Below are positions 1 through 10,596 of a DNA stretch of 64,000 nt, piece by piece. Position numbers and translations under genes: made by a program. How positions within the stretch are numbered: the first letter of the stretch is position 1; the number at the start of each line of letters is the position of its first letter. The stretch comes from Dallia pectoralis (lineage: Eukaryota; Chordata; Actinopteri; Esociformes; Umbridae), in contig CM055749.1 in assembly GCA_029465975.1 (NCBI GenBank), forward strand, positions 663,705 to 727,704. The letters are read 5' to 3'. A model generated the notes under the pieces. It had not been told where the DNA came from. It made no database searches and worked only from the letters and a program-made list of their open reading frames with translations.

Positions 1-1105
1 AGTGTGTTGTATTATATGTATAGTGTGTTGTATTATATGTGTAGTGTGTTGTATTATATGTGTAGTGTGTTGTATTATATGTATAGTGTGTTGTATTATA
101 TGTATAGTGTGTTGTATTATATGTATAGTGTGTTGTATTATATGTATAGTGTGTTGTATTATATGTGTAGTGTGTTGTATTATATGTGTAGTGTGTTGTA
201 TTATATGTATAGTGTGTTGTATTATATGTATAGTGTGTTGTATTATATGTATAGTGTGTTGTATTATATGTATAGTCTGTTGTATTCTATGTATAGTGTG
301 TTGTATTATATGTATAGTGTGTTGTATTATATGTGTAGTGTGTTGTATTATATGTGTAGTGTGTTGTATTATATGTATAGTGTGTTGTATTATATGTATA
401 GTGTGTTGTATTATATGTATAGTGTGTTGTATTATTTGTATAGTGTGTTGTATTATATGTATAGTGTGTTGTATTATATGTATAGTGTGTTGTATTATAT
501 GTATAGTGTGTTGTATTATATGTGTAGTGTGTTGTATTATATGTGTAGTGTGTTGTATTATATGTAGTGTGTTGTATTATATGTAGTGTGTTGTATTATA
601 TGTAGTGTGTTGTATTATATGAAGTGTGTTGTATTATATGTGTAGTGTGTTGTATTATATGTAGTGTGTTGTATTATATGTATAGTGTGTTGTATTATAT
701 GTATAGTGTGTTGTATTATATGTATAGTGTGTTGTATTATATGTATAGTGTGTTGTATTATATGTATAGTGTGTTGTATTATATGTATAGTGTGTTGTAT
801 TATATGTATAGTGTGTTGTATTCTATGTATAGTGTGTTGTATTATATGTATAGTGTGTTGTATTCTATGTAGTGTGTCGTATTATATGTAGTGTGTTGTA
901 TTATATGTATAGTGTGTTGTATTATATGTATAGTGTGTTGTATTCTATGTATAGTGTGTTGTATTCTATGTATAGAGTGTTGTATTATATGTATAGTGTG
1001 TTGTATTATATGTATAGTGTGTTGTATTATATGTAGTGTGTTGTATTATATGTATAGTGTGTTGTATTATATGTATAGTGTGTTGTATTATATGTAGTGT
1101 GAGTT
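1..1105. repeat. 21-bp AT-rich minisatellite, cut by the window edge
   Basis: About 53 tandem copies of a 21-bp unit built on AGTGTGTTGTATTATATG, with TAT/TGT variants and several copies shortened to 19 bp. The array starts before base 1. Long open frames across it (seven-residue Cys/Ile repeats) come from the period being a multiple of three and are not genes. Confidence 0.95.
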
Positions 1106-1307
1106 GTAGTGTTTCTAAAGCAGAAGTGCAACGGTTTCAAAGAGTGGTTATCCTCCGCTTTAAAAAAAGTTATTCTTCAATTTCTCTTACCCCTTTTGAA
1201 ACATTCATTTCCTCTTTTTCCTTTCAGTTCCCGTTAATTTCCCAAAGTCTGTAATTGGACAGGATTTCTCAAGCCTACGTCTTTGCTGGCAAACCACATT
1301 CCCAGGG

Positions 1308-1442
1308 TGTATCTGGGGTGGCTTGGGGGTACCCGGGGTTGTTGGGGGTACCCGGGGTGGTTGGGACTGGGAGTATCTGGGGTGGTTGGGGGTACCTGGG
1401 GTGGTTGGGGGGTACCTGGGGTGGTTGGGTGTGATCTGGGTG
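1308..1442. repeat. G-rich short minisatellite (about 20 bp)
   Basis: Five to seven diverged copies of a unit like GGGTGGTTGGGGGTACCTG. The plus strand is strongly G-rich with many GGG/GGGG runs, so G-quadruplex formation is conceivable. No gene is seen from 1106 to 1545. Confidence 0.8.
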
Positions 1443-1544
1443 GCTGTTTAATCTGTCTTTATTCACCTGTGTCTGGCTCAATCCTCTCTAAAGTTACAGA
1501 CTGTGTCATGAAAAAGACTATTTAGGAACAGACGAGATCTATCT

Positions 1545-1905
1545 GTATGAAAGCCTTATCATAATGCTAATTAATACATCTGTATGTAAGCCTTATCATC
1601 ATGCTAATTAATACATCTGTATGTAAGCCTTATCATAATGCAAATTAATACATCTGTATGTAAGCCTTATCATAATGCTAATTAATACATCTGTATGTAA
1701 GCCTTGTCATAATACTAATTAATACATCTGTATGTAAGCCTTGTCATAATACTAATTAATACATCTGTATGTAAGGCTTATCATAATGCAAATTAATACA
1801 TCTGTATGTAAGCCTTATCATAATGCTAATTAATACATCTGTATGTAAGCCTTGTCATAATACTAATTAATACATCTGTATGTAAGCCTTATCGTGCTAA
1901 TTAAT
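1545..1905. repeat. 37-bp minisatellite
   Basis: About ten copies of a 37-bp unit containing ACATCTGTATGTAAGCCTTA and a TAATTAAT block. Copies differ by single substitutions (TTATC/TTGTC, GCTAATT/GCAAATT). Confidence 0.93.
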
Positions 1906-2518
1906 AGTTTGACTGTCATGTTTTAGGAGTGACAATAGGATATAATTGTTAACTGTTTACTGTGTAAAGTCCTACATGTTCTCTATCACCACTAATTGAC
2001 CTCGGAGCTCAGCCTTGACGCTAAGCACTGCAGCATTTGCTCTGCTTTCGCTTTAGTAGGAAGTCGTGGTCTATATTACTTCTTATCATTGATATGAGGG
2101 ACATTTTAGGTCTCTCGGTTTCTCTTACAGCTTTGAACAAAAAGTAGGGCAGGCGCTGAGTTAATCACTTAAAAAGTTCCAATCTGGTGACCAATCATGA
2201 AGAAAAAAAAAATGATATCGAAACAGTATATTTTCTCATGCTAGCATCCTGCTATCTGCCCAAAATAAAGACGAATAAGACTCTTGTCACCAGATCACAA
2301 CACATTCATACTGTAGAATAATTCAACTGCACTACTACTAATGCAATCTAAACCTGGCTAATCTCTCAGAATCTACATATGATAGACTGACATAATAAAT
2401 ACTGTATAATCAACCCTAACCCTATCTATATTAGTAATCACCACCCATTTACCAGCCCATGTGTGCAACCCAGCAGCGACACATTACTGTTACAACATAT
2501 CGCTGTTACAACAGATAA
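1906..2518. other. Intergenic, nothing recognised
   Basis: Unique, AT-rich sequence between two minisatellites. I see no exon with splice sites, no RNA gene and no mobile element. The 3' untranslated region of the minus-strand cstf1 gene could extend towards here, but I cannot point to its poly(A) site. Confidence 0.5.
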
Positions 2519-3152
2519 AGTGAATTATAGCGCTAGACGTGACCCTATAAGTGTATTATAGAGGTAGACGTGACCCTATAAGTGTATTATAGTAGAGCTA
2601 GACGTGACCCTATAAGTGTATTATAGAGCTAGACGTGACCCTATAAGTGTATTATAGTAGAGCTAGACGTGACCCTATAAGTGTATTATAGTAGAGCTAG
2701 ACGTGACCCTACAAGTGTATTATAGAGCTAGACGTGACCCTATAAGTGTATTATAGTGCTAGACGTGACCCTATAAGTGTATTATAGAGCTAGACGTGAC
2801 CCTATATGTGTATTATAGAGCTAGATGTGACCCTATAAGTGTATTATAGAGCTAGTCGTGACCCTATAAGTGCATTATAGAGCTAGACGTGACCCTATAA
2901 GTGTATTAGAGCTAGACGTGACCCTATAAGTGTATTATAGAGCTAGACGTGACCCTATAAGTGTATTATAGAGCTAGACGTGACCCTATAAGTGTATTAT
3001 AGAGCTAGACGTGACCCTACAAGTGTATTATAGTAGAGCTAGACGTGACCCTATAAGTGTATTATAGAGCTAGTCGTGACCCTATAAGTGCATTATAGAG
3101 CTATACGTGACCCTATAAGTGTATTTGTGCTAGACGTGACCCTATAAGTGAA
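2519..3152. repeat. 31-bp minisatellite
   Basis: About 20 copies of a 31-bp unit around GCTAGACGTGACCCTATAAG followed by TGTATTATAGA. Some copies carry a 3-bp GTA insertion (34 bp). Confidence 0.94.
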
Positions 3153-3632
3153 AATGAAAAATTTTTCAAGTAAATGTGTACAACTTGCAAAACAGGCCAG
3201 CTCCTTTTTACATTTTTATGAAAAAAAATGAATTGCTAAACAAACAAAGACACATACAAGAAACATTTACCAGCGGAAAAGCTGTTACCGTATCATCATA
3301 ACTAAACAAAATACACAATACAATTATGATTGAGAGGTGGATATCACAGTTTGCAAAATGCCAACTAATTAGGTATCCTCAGTAATAACTAAAATTCCAT
3401 ATATCCAGATAACTTAATCAGCCAGCAAAACAACAGTGTCATATCTTACCAACATGGCTCAGATAAATGAATTAGTTAAACAGTGGTGGAGGTATTTAAC
3501 CACCAGTAGAACACAAGACACACTACAACCAGAGGAAATACAGGCCAGACAAAAGCTGAACTTACAAACCCTCAGGTTAAGGGGGGCTGGTCCGTAATGG
3601 AAAGGGTTTGGTAACACCTGAGTATTTGGAAG
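3153..3632. other. Intergenic, nothing recognised
   Basis: Unique AT-rich sequence downstream of the cstf1 stop codon in its own orientation. No open frame of note and no recognised repeat family. Confidence 0.45.
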
Positions 3633-4350
3633 AGATGGCCGTGGTGAGTTCAGTTTAGCGAGGCATCAGAAGAGATGGCCGTGGTGAGTTCAGTTTAGCG
3701 AGGCATCAGAAGAGATGGCCGTAATGAGTTTAGTTTAGCGAGGCATTAGAAGAGATGGCCGTAATGAGTTTAGCGAGGCATCAGAAGAGATGGCCGTAAT
3801 GAGTTTAGTTTAGCGAGGCATCAGAAGAGATGGCCGTAATGAGTTTAGTTTAGCGAGGCATTAGAAGACATGGCCGTAATGAGTTTAGTTTAGCGAGGCA
3901 TTAGAAGACATGGCCGTAATGAGTTTAGTTTAGTGAGGCATCAGAAGAGATGGCCGTAATGAGTTTAGTTTAGCGAGGCATTAGAAGAGATGGCCGTAAT
4001 GAGTTTAGCGAGGCATCAGAAGAGATGGCCGTAATGAGTTTAGTTTAGCGAGGCATTAGAAGAGATGGTCGTAATGAGTTTTGATTAGCGAGGCATTAGA
4101 AGACATGGCCGTAATGAGTTTAGTTTAGCGAGGCATTAGAAGACATGGCCGTAATGAGTTTAGTTTAGTGAGGCATTAGAAGAGATGGCCGTAATGAGTT
4201 TAGCGAGGCATCAGAAGAGATGGCCGTAATGAGTTTAGTTTAGCGAGGCATTAGAAGAGATGGTCGTAATGAGTTTTGATTAGTGAGGCATTAGAAGAGA
4301 TGGCCGTAATGAGTTTAGTTTAGCAAGGCATCAGAAGAGATGGTCGTGGT
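3633..4350. repeat. 40-bp minisatellite downstream of cstf1
   Basis: About 18 copies of a 40-bp unit with GAGATGGCCGTAATGAGT and TTTAGCGAGGCATCAG. A shorter 34-bp variant lacks one of the two TTTAG blocks. It lies within 420 bp of the cstf1 stop codon, so it may fall in or next to the 3' untranslated region. Confidence 0.93.
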
Positions 4351-4454
4351 TATGCCTAGTCTAGGACTAAAAATAAAATCCCATTCATATTTTTCCCATT
4401 GACAAGTATTTTTTGTACACCCCAATAGACTTAATATGCATGTGGTGTAAACAA

Positions 4455-4645
4455 AGGCAATGAGAATGCTTTTAGCACAGGACTTGGACCAATGAGAACG
4501 CTTTTAGTATAGGACTTGGACCAATGAGAACGCTTTTAGTACAGGACTTGGACCAATGAGAACGCTTTTAGCACAGGACTTGGACCAATGAGAACGCTTT
4601 TAGCACAGGACTTGGACCAATGAGAACGCTTTTAGTACAGGACTT
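4455..4645. repeat. 32-bp minisatellite
   Basis: Six copies of a 32-bp unit containing ATGAGAACGCTTTTAG and ACAGGACTTGGACCA, starting about 125 bp beyond the cstf1 stop codon. Confidence 0.9.
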
Positions 4646-4769
4646 TGATCAAGTGTGTCTGAGGAACCGGCCAGTTGTAGATGTTGGGTCCAAACAGCTA
4701 ATAGATGGGAGGTAAGGACCAGTGGCACTAGTTATGGGAGGAAAGCAAAGGAGTCTGGGAGGAAAGCAG

Positions 4770-7700
4770 TCAGTCGGTGGTGGTGCGTCGGTACCAGAAT
4801 CGAGCCCTGAAGTCATCACTACAGGTCATGAACCCCGGGTTAGTGGGAGAGTGAACGAGGCAGCGGACAATGTTGTTGTGACCCAGAGACAACAGGTTCC
4901 TTCTCTCAGCAGAACGAGAGTCCCAGCAGCACAGGGAGATGGTCCTCTCATCAGGCAGAAGAACATAATCCTCAGTGTGGTTGAAAACTCCATGAGTACG
5001 ATGCATCTGCCGACCACTCAGACCAGCGCCTGATAGGACAAAAGCAGACATGTGACAATCAGTCACCAGCCAATAAACACTCTTCTACATGTGACCAGTG
5101 ATCAGTCACCAGCCAATAAACACTCTTCTACATGTGACCAGTGATCAGTCACCTGCCAATAAACACTCTTCTACATGTGTCAAAAAGTCATCAGTCACCT
5201 CTTCTACATACAGTGGATATCAAGTATACACCCCCCCCAGGCTATTGTGATGTGAAAAAAGAGACGAAGATAAATCATGTTAGAACTTTTTCCACCTATA
5301 ATGTGACCTAGGGTCGTATTTTTGTTTGTGTAATGACTCCAGTATTTAAACTAACTATGTGATGGTGAATAATTACAGGTAGTTCCTGTAATGATGTGGA
5401 TGATGGTGAATAATTACAGGTAGTTCCTGTAATGATATGTGGATGATGGTGAATAATTACAGGTAGTTCCTGTAATGAGATGTGGATGATGGTGAATAAT
5501 TACAGGTAGTTCCTGTAATGAGATGTGGATGATGGTGAATAATTACAGGTAGTTCCAGTAATTTGGGGGGAGCTCCAGGGGTAATACCAGATTAATGCTC
5601 ATCGCTGTGATTGGTTGGAATAGCACATCACCTAACAAGTAACTGACCTGTGTATTTGACCAGGGTGCGACCGGTTGAAATCTCCCAGAGTTTTGCCACC
5701 GAGTCTTTCCCAGTAGAGAGGACATACTTGGAGTTCTTGGAAAAGACAGCAGAGCAGACCTCTGCCCCATCATGGGCCTTATCAAACGTCATCACACAGC
5801 GGTTCGAAACACCATCCCAGAGTTTGATACTGCCATCCTTACTGCACGACACATAGCTGAAACCAAAGGGTCATAGGGTTTAGACACGCCATCCTTACTG
5901 CACGACACATAGCTGAAACCAAAGGGTCATAGGGTTTAGACATGCCATCCTTACTGCACGACACATAGCTGAAACCAAAGGGTCATAGGGTTTAGACATG
6001 CCATCCTTACTGCACGACACATAGCTGAAACCAAAGGGTCATAGGGTTTAGAGAAGACATAAAGTTGACCCCGCTGATATAGATATTAGGGCTGCACGTT
6101 ATGAGGAAAAGCTGCGATGTGCGATAACATTGTTTAATATTGCGATGACGATAAGACTTGCGATAAATATTCAAATGTGAATGTTAGCTATACTGTTCCC
6201 ATGTCTTAGTGCTTTAACACTAGAAGCGCCAGAGCTGTTTTCACTTCTTTAATCGCCAGAGCCCCGCGCCCGCTGGCGTCATTAACATACGAATCATTCC
6301 AATTAGCACCTACATTCTCATCCGCAGCTTCACCATCCATTCACTGTGTAACCTGCCATCCATCTACAGCATCAGATGATCTACTGTGTTATCATCCTGA
6401 ATTAAATGAATTAGGGTGAATTATGAAGTGAAACATTTTACTAAAATAGTATGTATTTATTGTCTTATGTAACCATACAATACACAATTAAAACCATTAT
6501 TTTAAAATGCACAGGCTATGACATTTAAATTTCTAAAGATCGAATAAATGAAAATCCATCCAACTGTATGTCCTATTTTGATGTAGTAAATGCTAAAACA
6601 TTTTAGATCACAAGCGACGCGCAATCAAATGATTTGTGCATGATTGGCCGTAGACATATTGCAACACAGACTCTTGAAATAAAAACATTAGGCTACAGTG
6701 TATAATTCGATCATTTTCATGTGTAAAATGTATTATAGTAATTACAGTCCAGTAACTAAGGCACTGTAGACAATGAAACACGTATTTTAGTTTGTATATT
6801 GGTCACGGTCGGGTATTCTGCTGTTACCCGGGAGATACATTAATCTATTTTGTTTTATATTTTCGTTCTGTTTATTTAGTAAAACATATATTTCTTTATA
6901 AACGTAGGCCTACCTCTTTTTTCTAGTTTATTCAAATTCAACCAAGCCAATCAATCTATTATCTATGTAAATCTCGCAGTCTTTTGTCTGCCTGAGCAGG
7001 ACACGCAAACTAACCGGTTGCATTGCGCACAGTGTTCATAAGTGTTGCAGGTGGTGATGAAGGTTGGTCGTGTTTCCTCTTGAAGTTGCCACCACTGTTC
7101 GGCATGTTTTACACAGTACCTGTGTTTGTAGTACGTCATCCCTCCTAAATCCAAAATATTTCCAGATATCTGAAGTGCTGTTCTTTTTCACTAGCAATTC
7201 TTCGTCAGCCACCACCTCACTCTCTCCTTCCTCCGCCATCGTATAACACACTGTCGCAACTAAATTGACAGCTGTCGGACACTTTTTTTTTATGATCAGA
7301 GATTACCTGTTGGCTGAGGGGTTGTAGTTGACCCCGCTGATGGAGTCTGTGTGTTGGTCTAGCGGGTTACAGGAGACAAAGCACTGAAAGGTGTTGACGT
7401 CATACAGGCGGAGAGTTGGATGCTGTGTCCCCACAACCAGAAAGTCACCAGATGGGTGGAAGGAGATAGAGCGGAGCATCTCAGCTTCCTGTTGAGAGGA
7501 TTCAATTAAAAAAAACTGTTAAAAACCCAGTGGTATTATGATTGGTATTAGTCAGCTGCTGCTAGGGTTGAATATCGGTCCAACAGACTACATGTTGCAA
7601 TGGCCTCCCTATTACCATAACAAACAGGTAAAAACAGACCAGGTGCGTTCTCTGTACATCGCTAACTCAGTTAGCCAGATTTGATTGTTTGACGATTTGG

Positions 7701-9356
7701 CATCATCCTGGATAGTTTGGTTCTCCGAAGCTCGTCCTGTACTTGAACCTGCTCCGGAGCAGGCTTATTTCATGTAAACACAATTAGATTGCGGCTTTAT
7801 AGGCAAGGATGTGACGTGGGAAGTCATTCACAGGCATGAAAAGGTAATTGGCTGCAATCTGCCTAGCCTCGAGGACTTACACACCTCAAGGGCTCTGAGG
7901 CGAGCTAGAAAGATTGTGGCTGACCCCGCTGCGCTTTTATCTCAGATGACTCAATTCAGCTATACTAATCGTAAACGGCAGGTGTGTTCGGAGAACCGAA
8001 TTAGCCGGATGATGTCATCTTGAATGTCTCATTTGATCTCGGATGTATTAAGGGACGTACGGAGAACGGACCCCTGGTCTCTATAAAGCTGTGACCCAGT
8101 CAGTAGATCTGATTCACACTGATTCTGACCTGTACGTGTTTGAAGGCCCTCTTGGCGGAGGGCTTTGAGTAATCAAACAGTTTGAGAGTGTAGTCCCGTG
8201 AGCCAGACGCCAGGATCTGTTCTGTGGGGTGGAACGCCAGGCAGGTAACCTCATCAACGTGGTCATACAGCGTTCTGATGACAGGGTGGTTCTCCATGTT
8301 CTGCTGGGCCGTCTCATTCATCATAACCTGGAACACAAAACAGGAGCATCAATACATCGCCCAGAGGCCGTCTTGAAAACGCTCTCATGCAGGCTTGTCC
8401 CAGGTGACGATTATAGGAAATATAGAACAGTAGTACCATACTATATAAAGTATAGGGATCAAAGTAGTGTACTATATAGAGAATAGGGATCACAGTAGTG
8501 TACTATATAGAGAATAGGGATCACAGTAATGTACTAATATACATATATACATATATATATATATACATACACACACACACACACACACACAAACACAACT
8601 TTATATATTATATATACACATCTCACCTCTATAGGCATGGCACTCTTGGCCAGCATGCGTTCTGTATCCAGGACTTTAATAGAAGCATCTGCAGATCCTG
8701 TAGCGATGAGCTGTCCATCTTTACTGTATGTAGCCACACGACAGGGCCCCTTATGGGATGTCACGTAACATGTCTCATACTCTGACGCCTCGGGGGACAT
8801 GCTTTGGACATCAGCGTCAAACTCCAGATCGATGCCAACGCCCGGGGCCACTGTGTCCGAGCGTCCGATGGCGTACTGCACCGCGCTGTCATCGTTCTCC
8901 ATGCCTGAAGATGCCAGGCAGTTAAAAGGTTTAAAGGCTAGTGTGTGGGGTAACAACATATAACAACCCCTGCAGCAGGGAGGGGTAACACCTTATGGAA
9001 TACTTTTAATTTAATTAAAGGTTAGACGCTAGCCTTGGGTGATCATCAGAATACATGAAGCAAGCAATTAAAGGTCACAGTGATGTATTCTGAACCAGAG
9101 CCAGTGGGAGGATTTTCCTCACCAGACCAAGTAATCCACTCATCCATTTCAGTTTTTCTTCAGAAGGTACTGGTACTATCCACTCACCGATCTTGGCCAG
9201 TTGCATTAGGCTTTCTGAGGGAGAGACAACACTCTGCGGCTTGACCTCCGTGATCAGGTTGTTGGCAATGTTGGTGTAGCCGTCATACAGCAGTTGGCTG
9301 ATGATCAGCCGGTACAGGTGCTGGCGGTCCCGTAGTGTAGGTTTGGGACGATACAT
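4770..9356 (-). CDS. cstf1: Cleavage stimulation factor subunit 1 (CstF-50), complete, six coding exons
   Basis: CstF-50 is the WD40 subunit of the nuclear CstF complex, which with CstF-64 and CstF-77 binds the GU-rich element downstream of poly(A) sites and promotes pre-mRNA 3'-end cleavage. Coding exons in transcript order are 9188-9356, 8627-8904, 8130-8327, 7307-7488, 5648-5856 and 4770-5029. All have AG acceptors and GT donors, and the phases join to exactly 431 codons plus stop, the length I know for human CSTF1. Exon one (MYRPKPTLRDRQHLYRLIIS...) is the N-terminal dimerisation region; residues from about 100 onward are WD40 repeats (SGSRDYTLKLFDYS, SCSKDGSIKLWDG, STGKDSVAKLWEIS), ending in FRARFWYRRTTTD. 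A leader of 35 bases (9357-9391) follows a strong acceptor at 9392-9393. Introns hold a hAT remnant, a MITE and minisatellites. Start and stop are supported by whole-protein similarity. Confidence 0.97.
5040..5195. repeat. 43-bp minisatellite beside the last cstf1 exon
   Basis: Three to four copies of a 43-bp unit with AGTGATCAGTCACC and CCAATAAACACTCTTCTACA. It starts about 10 bp from the acceptor of the last cstf1 exon, inside the intron. Confidence 0.88.
5355..5552. repeat. 43-bp intronic minisatellite with internal palindrome
   Basis: Five copies of a unit of about 43 bp. Each contains ATTACAGG-TAGTT-CCTGTAAT, a perfect 8-bp inverted repeat around a short loop, so each unit could form a hairpin in DNA or RNA. 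It lies in the last cstf1 intron. Confidence 0.88.
5832..6051 (-). repeat. 56-bp tandem duplication spanning the cstf1 exon 6 splice acceptor
   Basis: Four copies with period 56 (starts 5832, 5888, 5944, 6000). The first covers the 5' end of the cstf1 exon 5648-5856 with its acceptor. The other three repeat the same acceptor and 25 bases of coding sequence inside the intron, so there are four near-identical AG acceptors, with the invariant G at 5857, 5913, 5969 and 6025. Only the innermost keeps the known protein. Confidence 0.93.
6091..7260 (-). mobile_element. hAT-type DNA transposon remnant with BED zinc finger
   Basis: Inside a cstf1 intron. On the minus strand, 7036-7251 encodes MAEEGESEVVADEELLVKK followed by a BED-type finger: DIWKYFGF, a C-x2-C pair (CKTC) and HHHLQH. 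This is the N-terminal DNA-binding domain of hAT transposases of the ZBED class. The opposite end (from 6091) reads TTAGGGCTGCACGTTATGAG followed by a 'gcgataa'-rich tract, like hAT terminal sequence. The DDE/RNase H catalytic core and dimerisation domain are absent, so this is an internally deleted, inactive copy. I could not find the matching inverted end near 7260-7300, so the outer boundary there is uncertain. Confidence 0.7.
7635..8080. mobile_element. Foldback MITE, about 446 bp, in a cstf1 intron
   Basis: The two ends are imperfect inverted repeats: AGACCAGGTGCGTTCTCTGTAC at the left (imperfectly) mirrors ACGTACGGAGAACGGACC..GGTCT at the right. An inner pair also folds: CATCATCCTGGATAG..GGTTCTCCGAA against TTCGGAGAACCGAATTAGCC. 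The centre has no transposase. A 70-codon open frame at 7811-8023 shows no domain I recognise. The family is unassigned; a target-site duplication is not clear. Confidence 0.65.
8537..8612. repeat. TA/CA microsatellite
   Basis: (TA)n followed by (CA)n about 15 bp downstream of the donor of cstf1 exon 8627-8904. Confidence 0.9.
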
Positions 9357-9534
9357 CTTGGATCAGGCTTCAATTGGACCTGACAACTTAGCTAGAATAG
9401 AACAAAACAAAGTCTGTTTTAACCTAAGTTTCTTCACAACCAATTACGTGTATATTTTGGGCTTCATTGTGCTAGCTCTGTTGACGGATATACTACTACT
9501 ATCGATATTACAACAACACCAAGCGAGCCTAGTT

Positions 9535-9797
9535 ACTGTCCGATACATTAGATAGTTACTGTCCGATACATTAGATAGTTACTGTCCGATACATTAGATA
9601 GTTACTGTCCGATACATTAGCTAGTTACTGTCCGATACATTAGATAGTTACTGTCCGATACATTAGATAGTTGCTGTCCGATACATTAGTTAATGTCCGA
9701 TACATTAGCTAGTTACTGTCCGATACATTAGTTAATGTCCGATACATTAGTTAGTTACTGTCCGATACATTAGATAGTTGCTGTCCGATACATTACC
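9535..9797. repeat. 23-bp minisatellite upstream of cstf1 coding start
   Basis: About eleven copies of a unit near 23 bp, TAGTTACTGTCCGATACATT plus AGA, with shorter variants. It lies in the presumed first intron (5' leader) of cstf1. Confidence 0.92.
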
Positions 9798-9984
9798 TTC
9801 ATAACAAAACTATCAATGGCATTTAGATTACAAAACATATCATAGGCCGGGAGAAATACTCATGCAAAATGTGAAGTGCTCATTGTTTGCAATAATAACC
9901 GACCAATTGTGAGAAGTTAAATAAAACAGTGTAAAGCAATAAGTACAGTTTCCGCTGAACAGTTGTTGGCTCCTGTATTTGACT

Positions 9985-10238
9985 AGGTAGCTAATAACTG
10001 TTGGTAGCTAATAACTGTTGGCAGCTAATAACTGTTGGCAGCTAATAACTGTTGGCAGCTAATAACTGTTGGCAGCTAATAACTGTTGGCAGCTAATAAC
10101 TGTTGGCAGCTAATAACTGTTGGCAGCTAATAACTGTTGGTAGCTAATAACTGTGTCGGTAGCTAATAACTGTGTCGTTAGCTAATAACTGTGTCGGTAG
10201 CTAATAACTGGGTTGGTAGCTAATAACTGTTACGCGTT
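9985..10238. repeat. 17-bp minisatellite
   Basis: About 15 copies of AGCTAATAACTGTTGGC, with GGTAGC and TGTCGG variants at the promoter-proximal end. Confidence 0.92.
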
Positions 10239-10371
10239 AGCTAGCCCGATACATTGTACAAGCAACGGCTGCACCAAATTAATTTATACCGTTTTTTGAG
10301 TACGAGTGTCTACATCATAACATTAATATCACAAACGGGATGAAGCTAACTTAAGCCTTCGCCAAACTCAC

Positions 10372-10596
10372 ATGAATGTATTAAAAACCTAGCTAACTAA
10401 ATACCGTAGCCTTGGTTCAAACTGGGACTTCGTTGTGGTTCCAAAGCACGCGCTGTGAGGCTACGTCACTTGCGTAATGCGTCATATCTGTGAATGTCTT
10501 TACGTAATACGTGTGGTTGACATGTTTATACGTTTCAACATGGCGCTGCGCATCAAGTCAACTTCCTACCGCGAAACAAACATATAATAGAAAACT
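10372..10596. promoter_or_regulatory. Candidate bidirectional promoter between cstf1 and pdcd2l
   Basis: The two genes are divergent, with start codons at 9356 (minus) and 10597 (plus). Unlike its surroundings this stretch is CpG-containing and clusters bZIP-like sites: TACGTCA at 10462-10468, TGCGTCAT near 10478 and TTACGTAA at about 10500. CAACATGGCG at 10537-10546 matches the YY1 motif common near housekeeping start sites. On the minus strand a GTGAGT donor at 10366-10371 could end a non-coding first exon of cstf1. Start sites are inferred, not seen. Confidence 0.5.
10540..10587 (+). other. Possible upstream ORF of pdcd2l (15 codons)
   Basis: ATG within the YY1-like motif opens MALRIKSTSYRETNI and stops 9 bases before the pdcd2l start codon. 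It matters only if transcription starts upstream of 10540, which cannot be told from the sequence. Confidence 0.3.

Noticed and set aside
7811..8023. 70-codon frame inside the MITE
   Set aside because: Lies between inverted repeats, no transposase or other domain visible.
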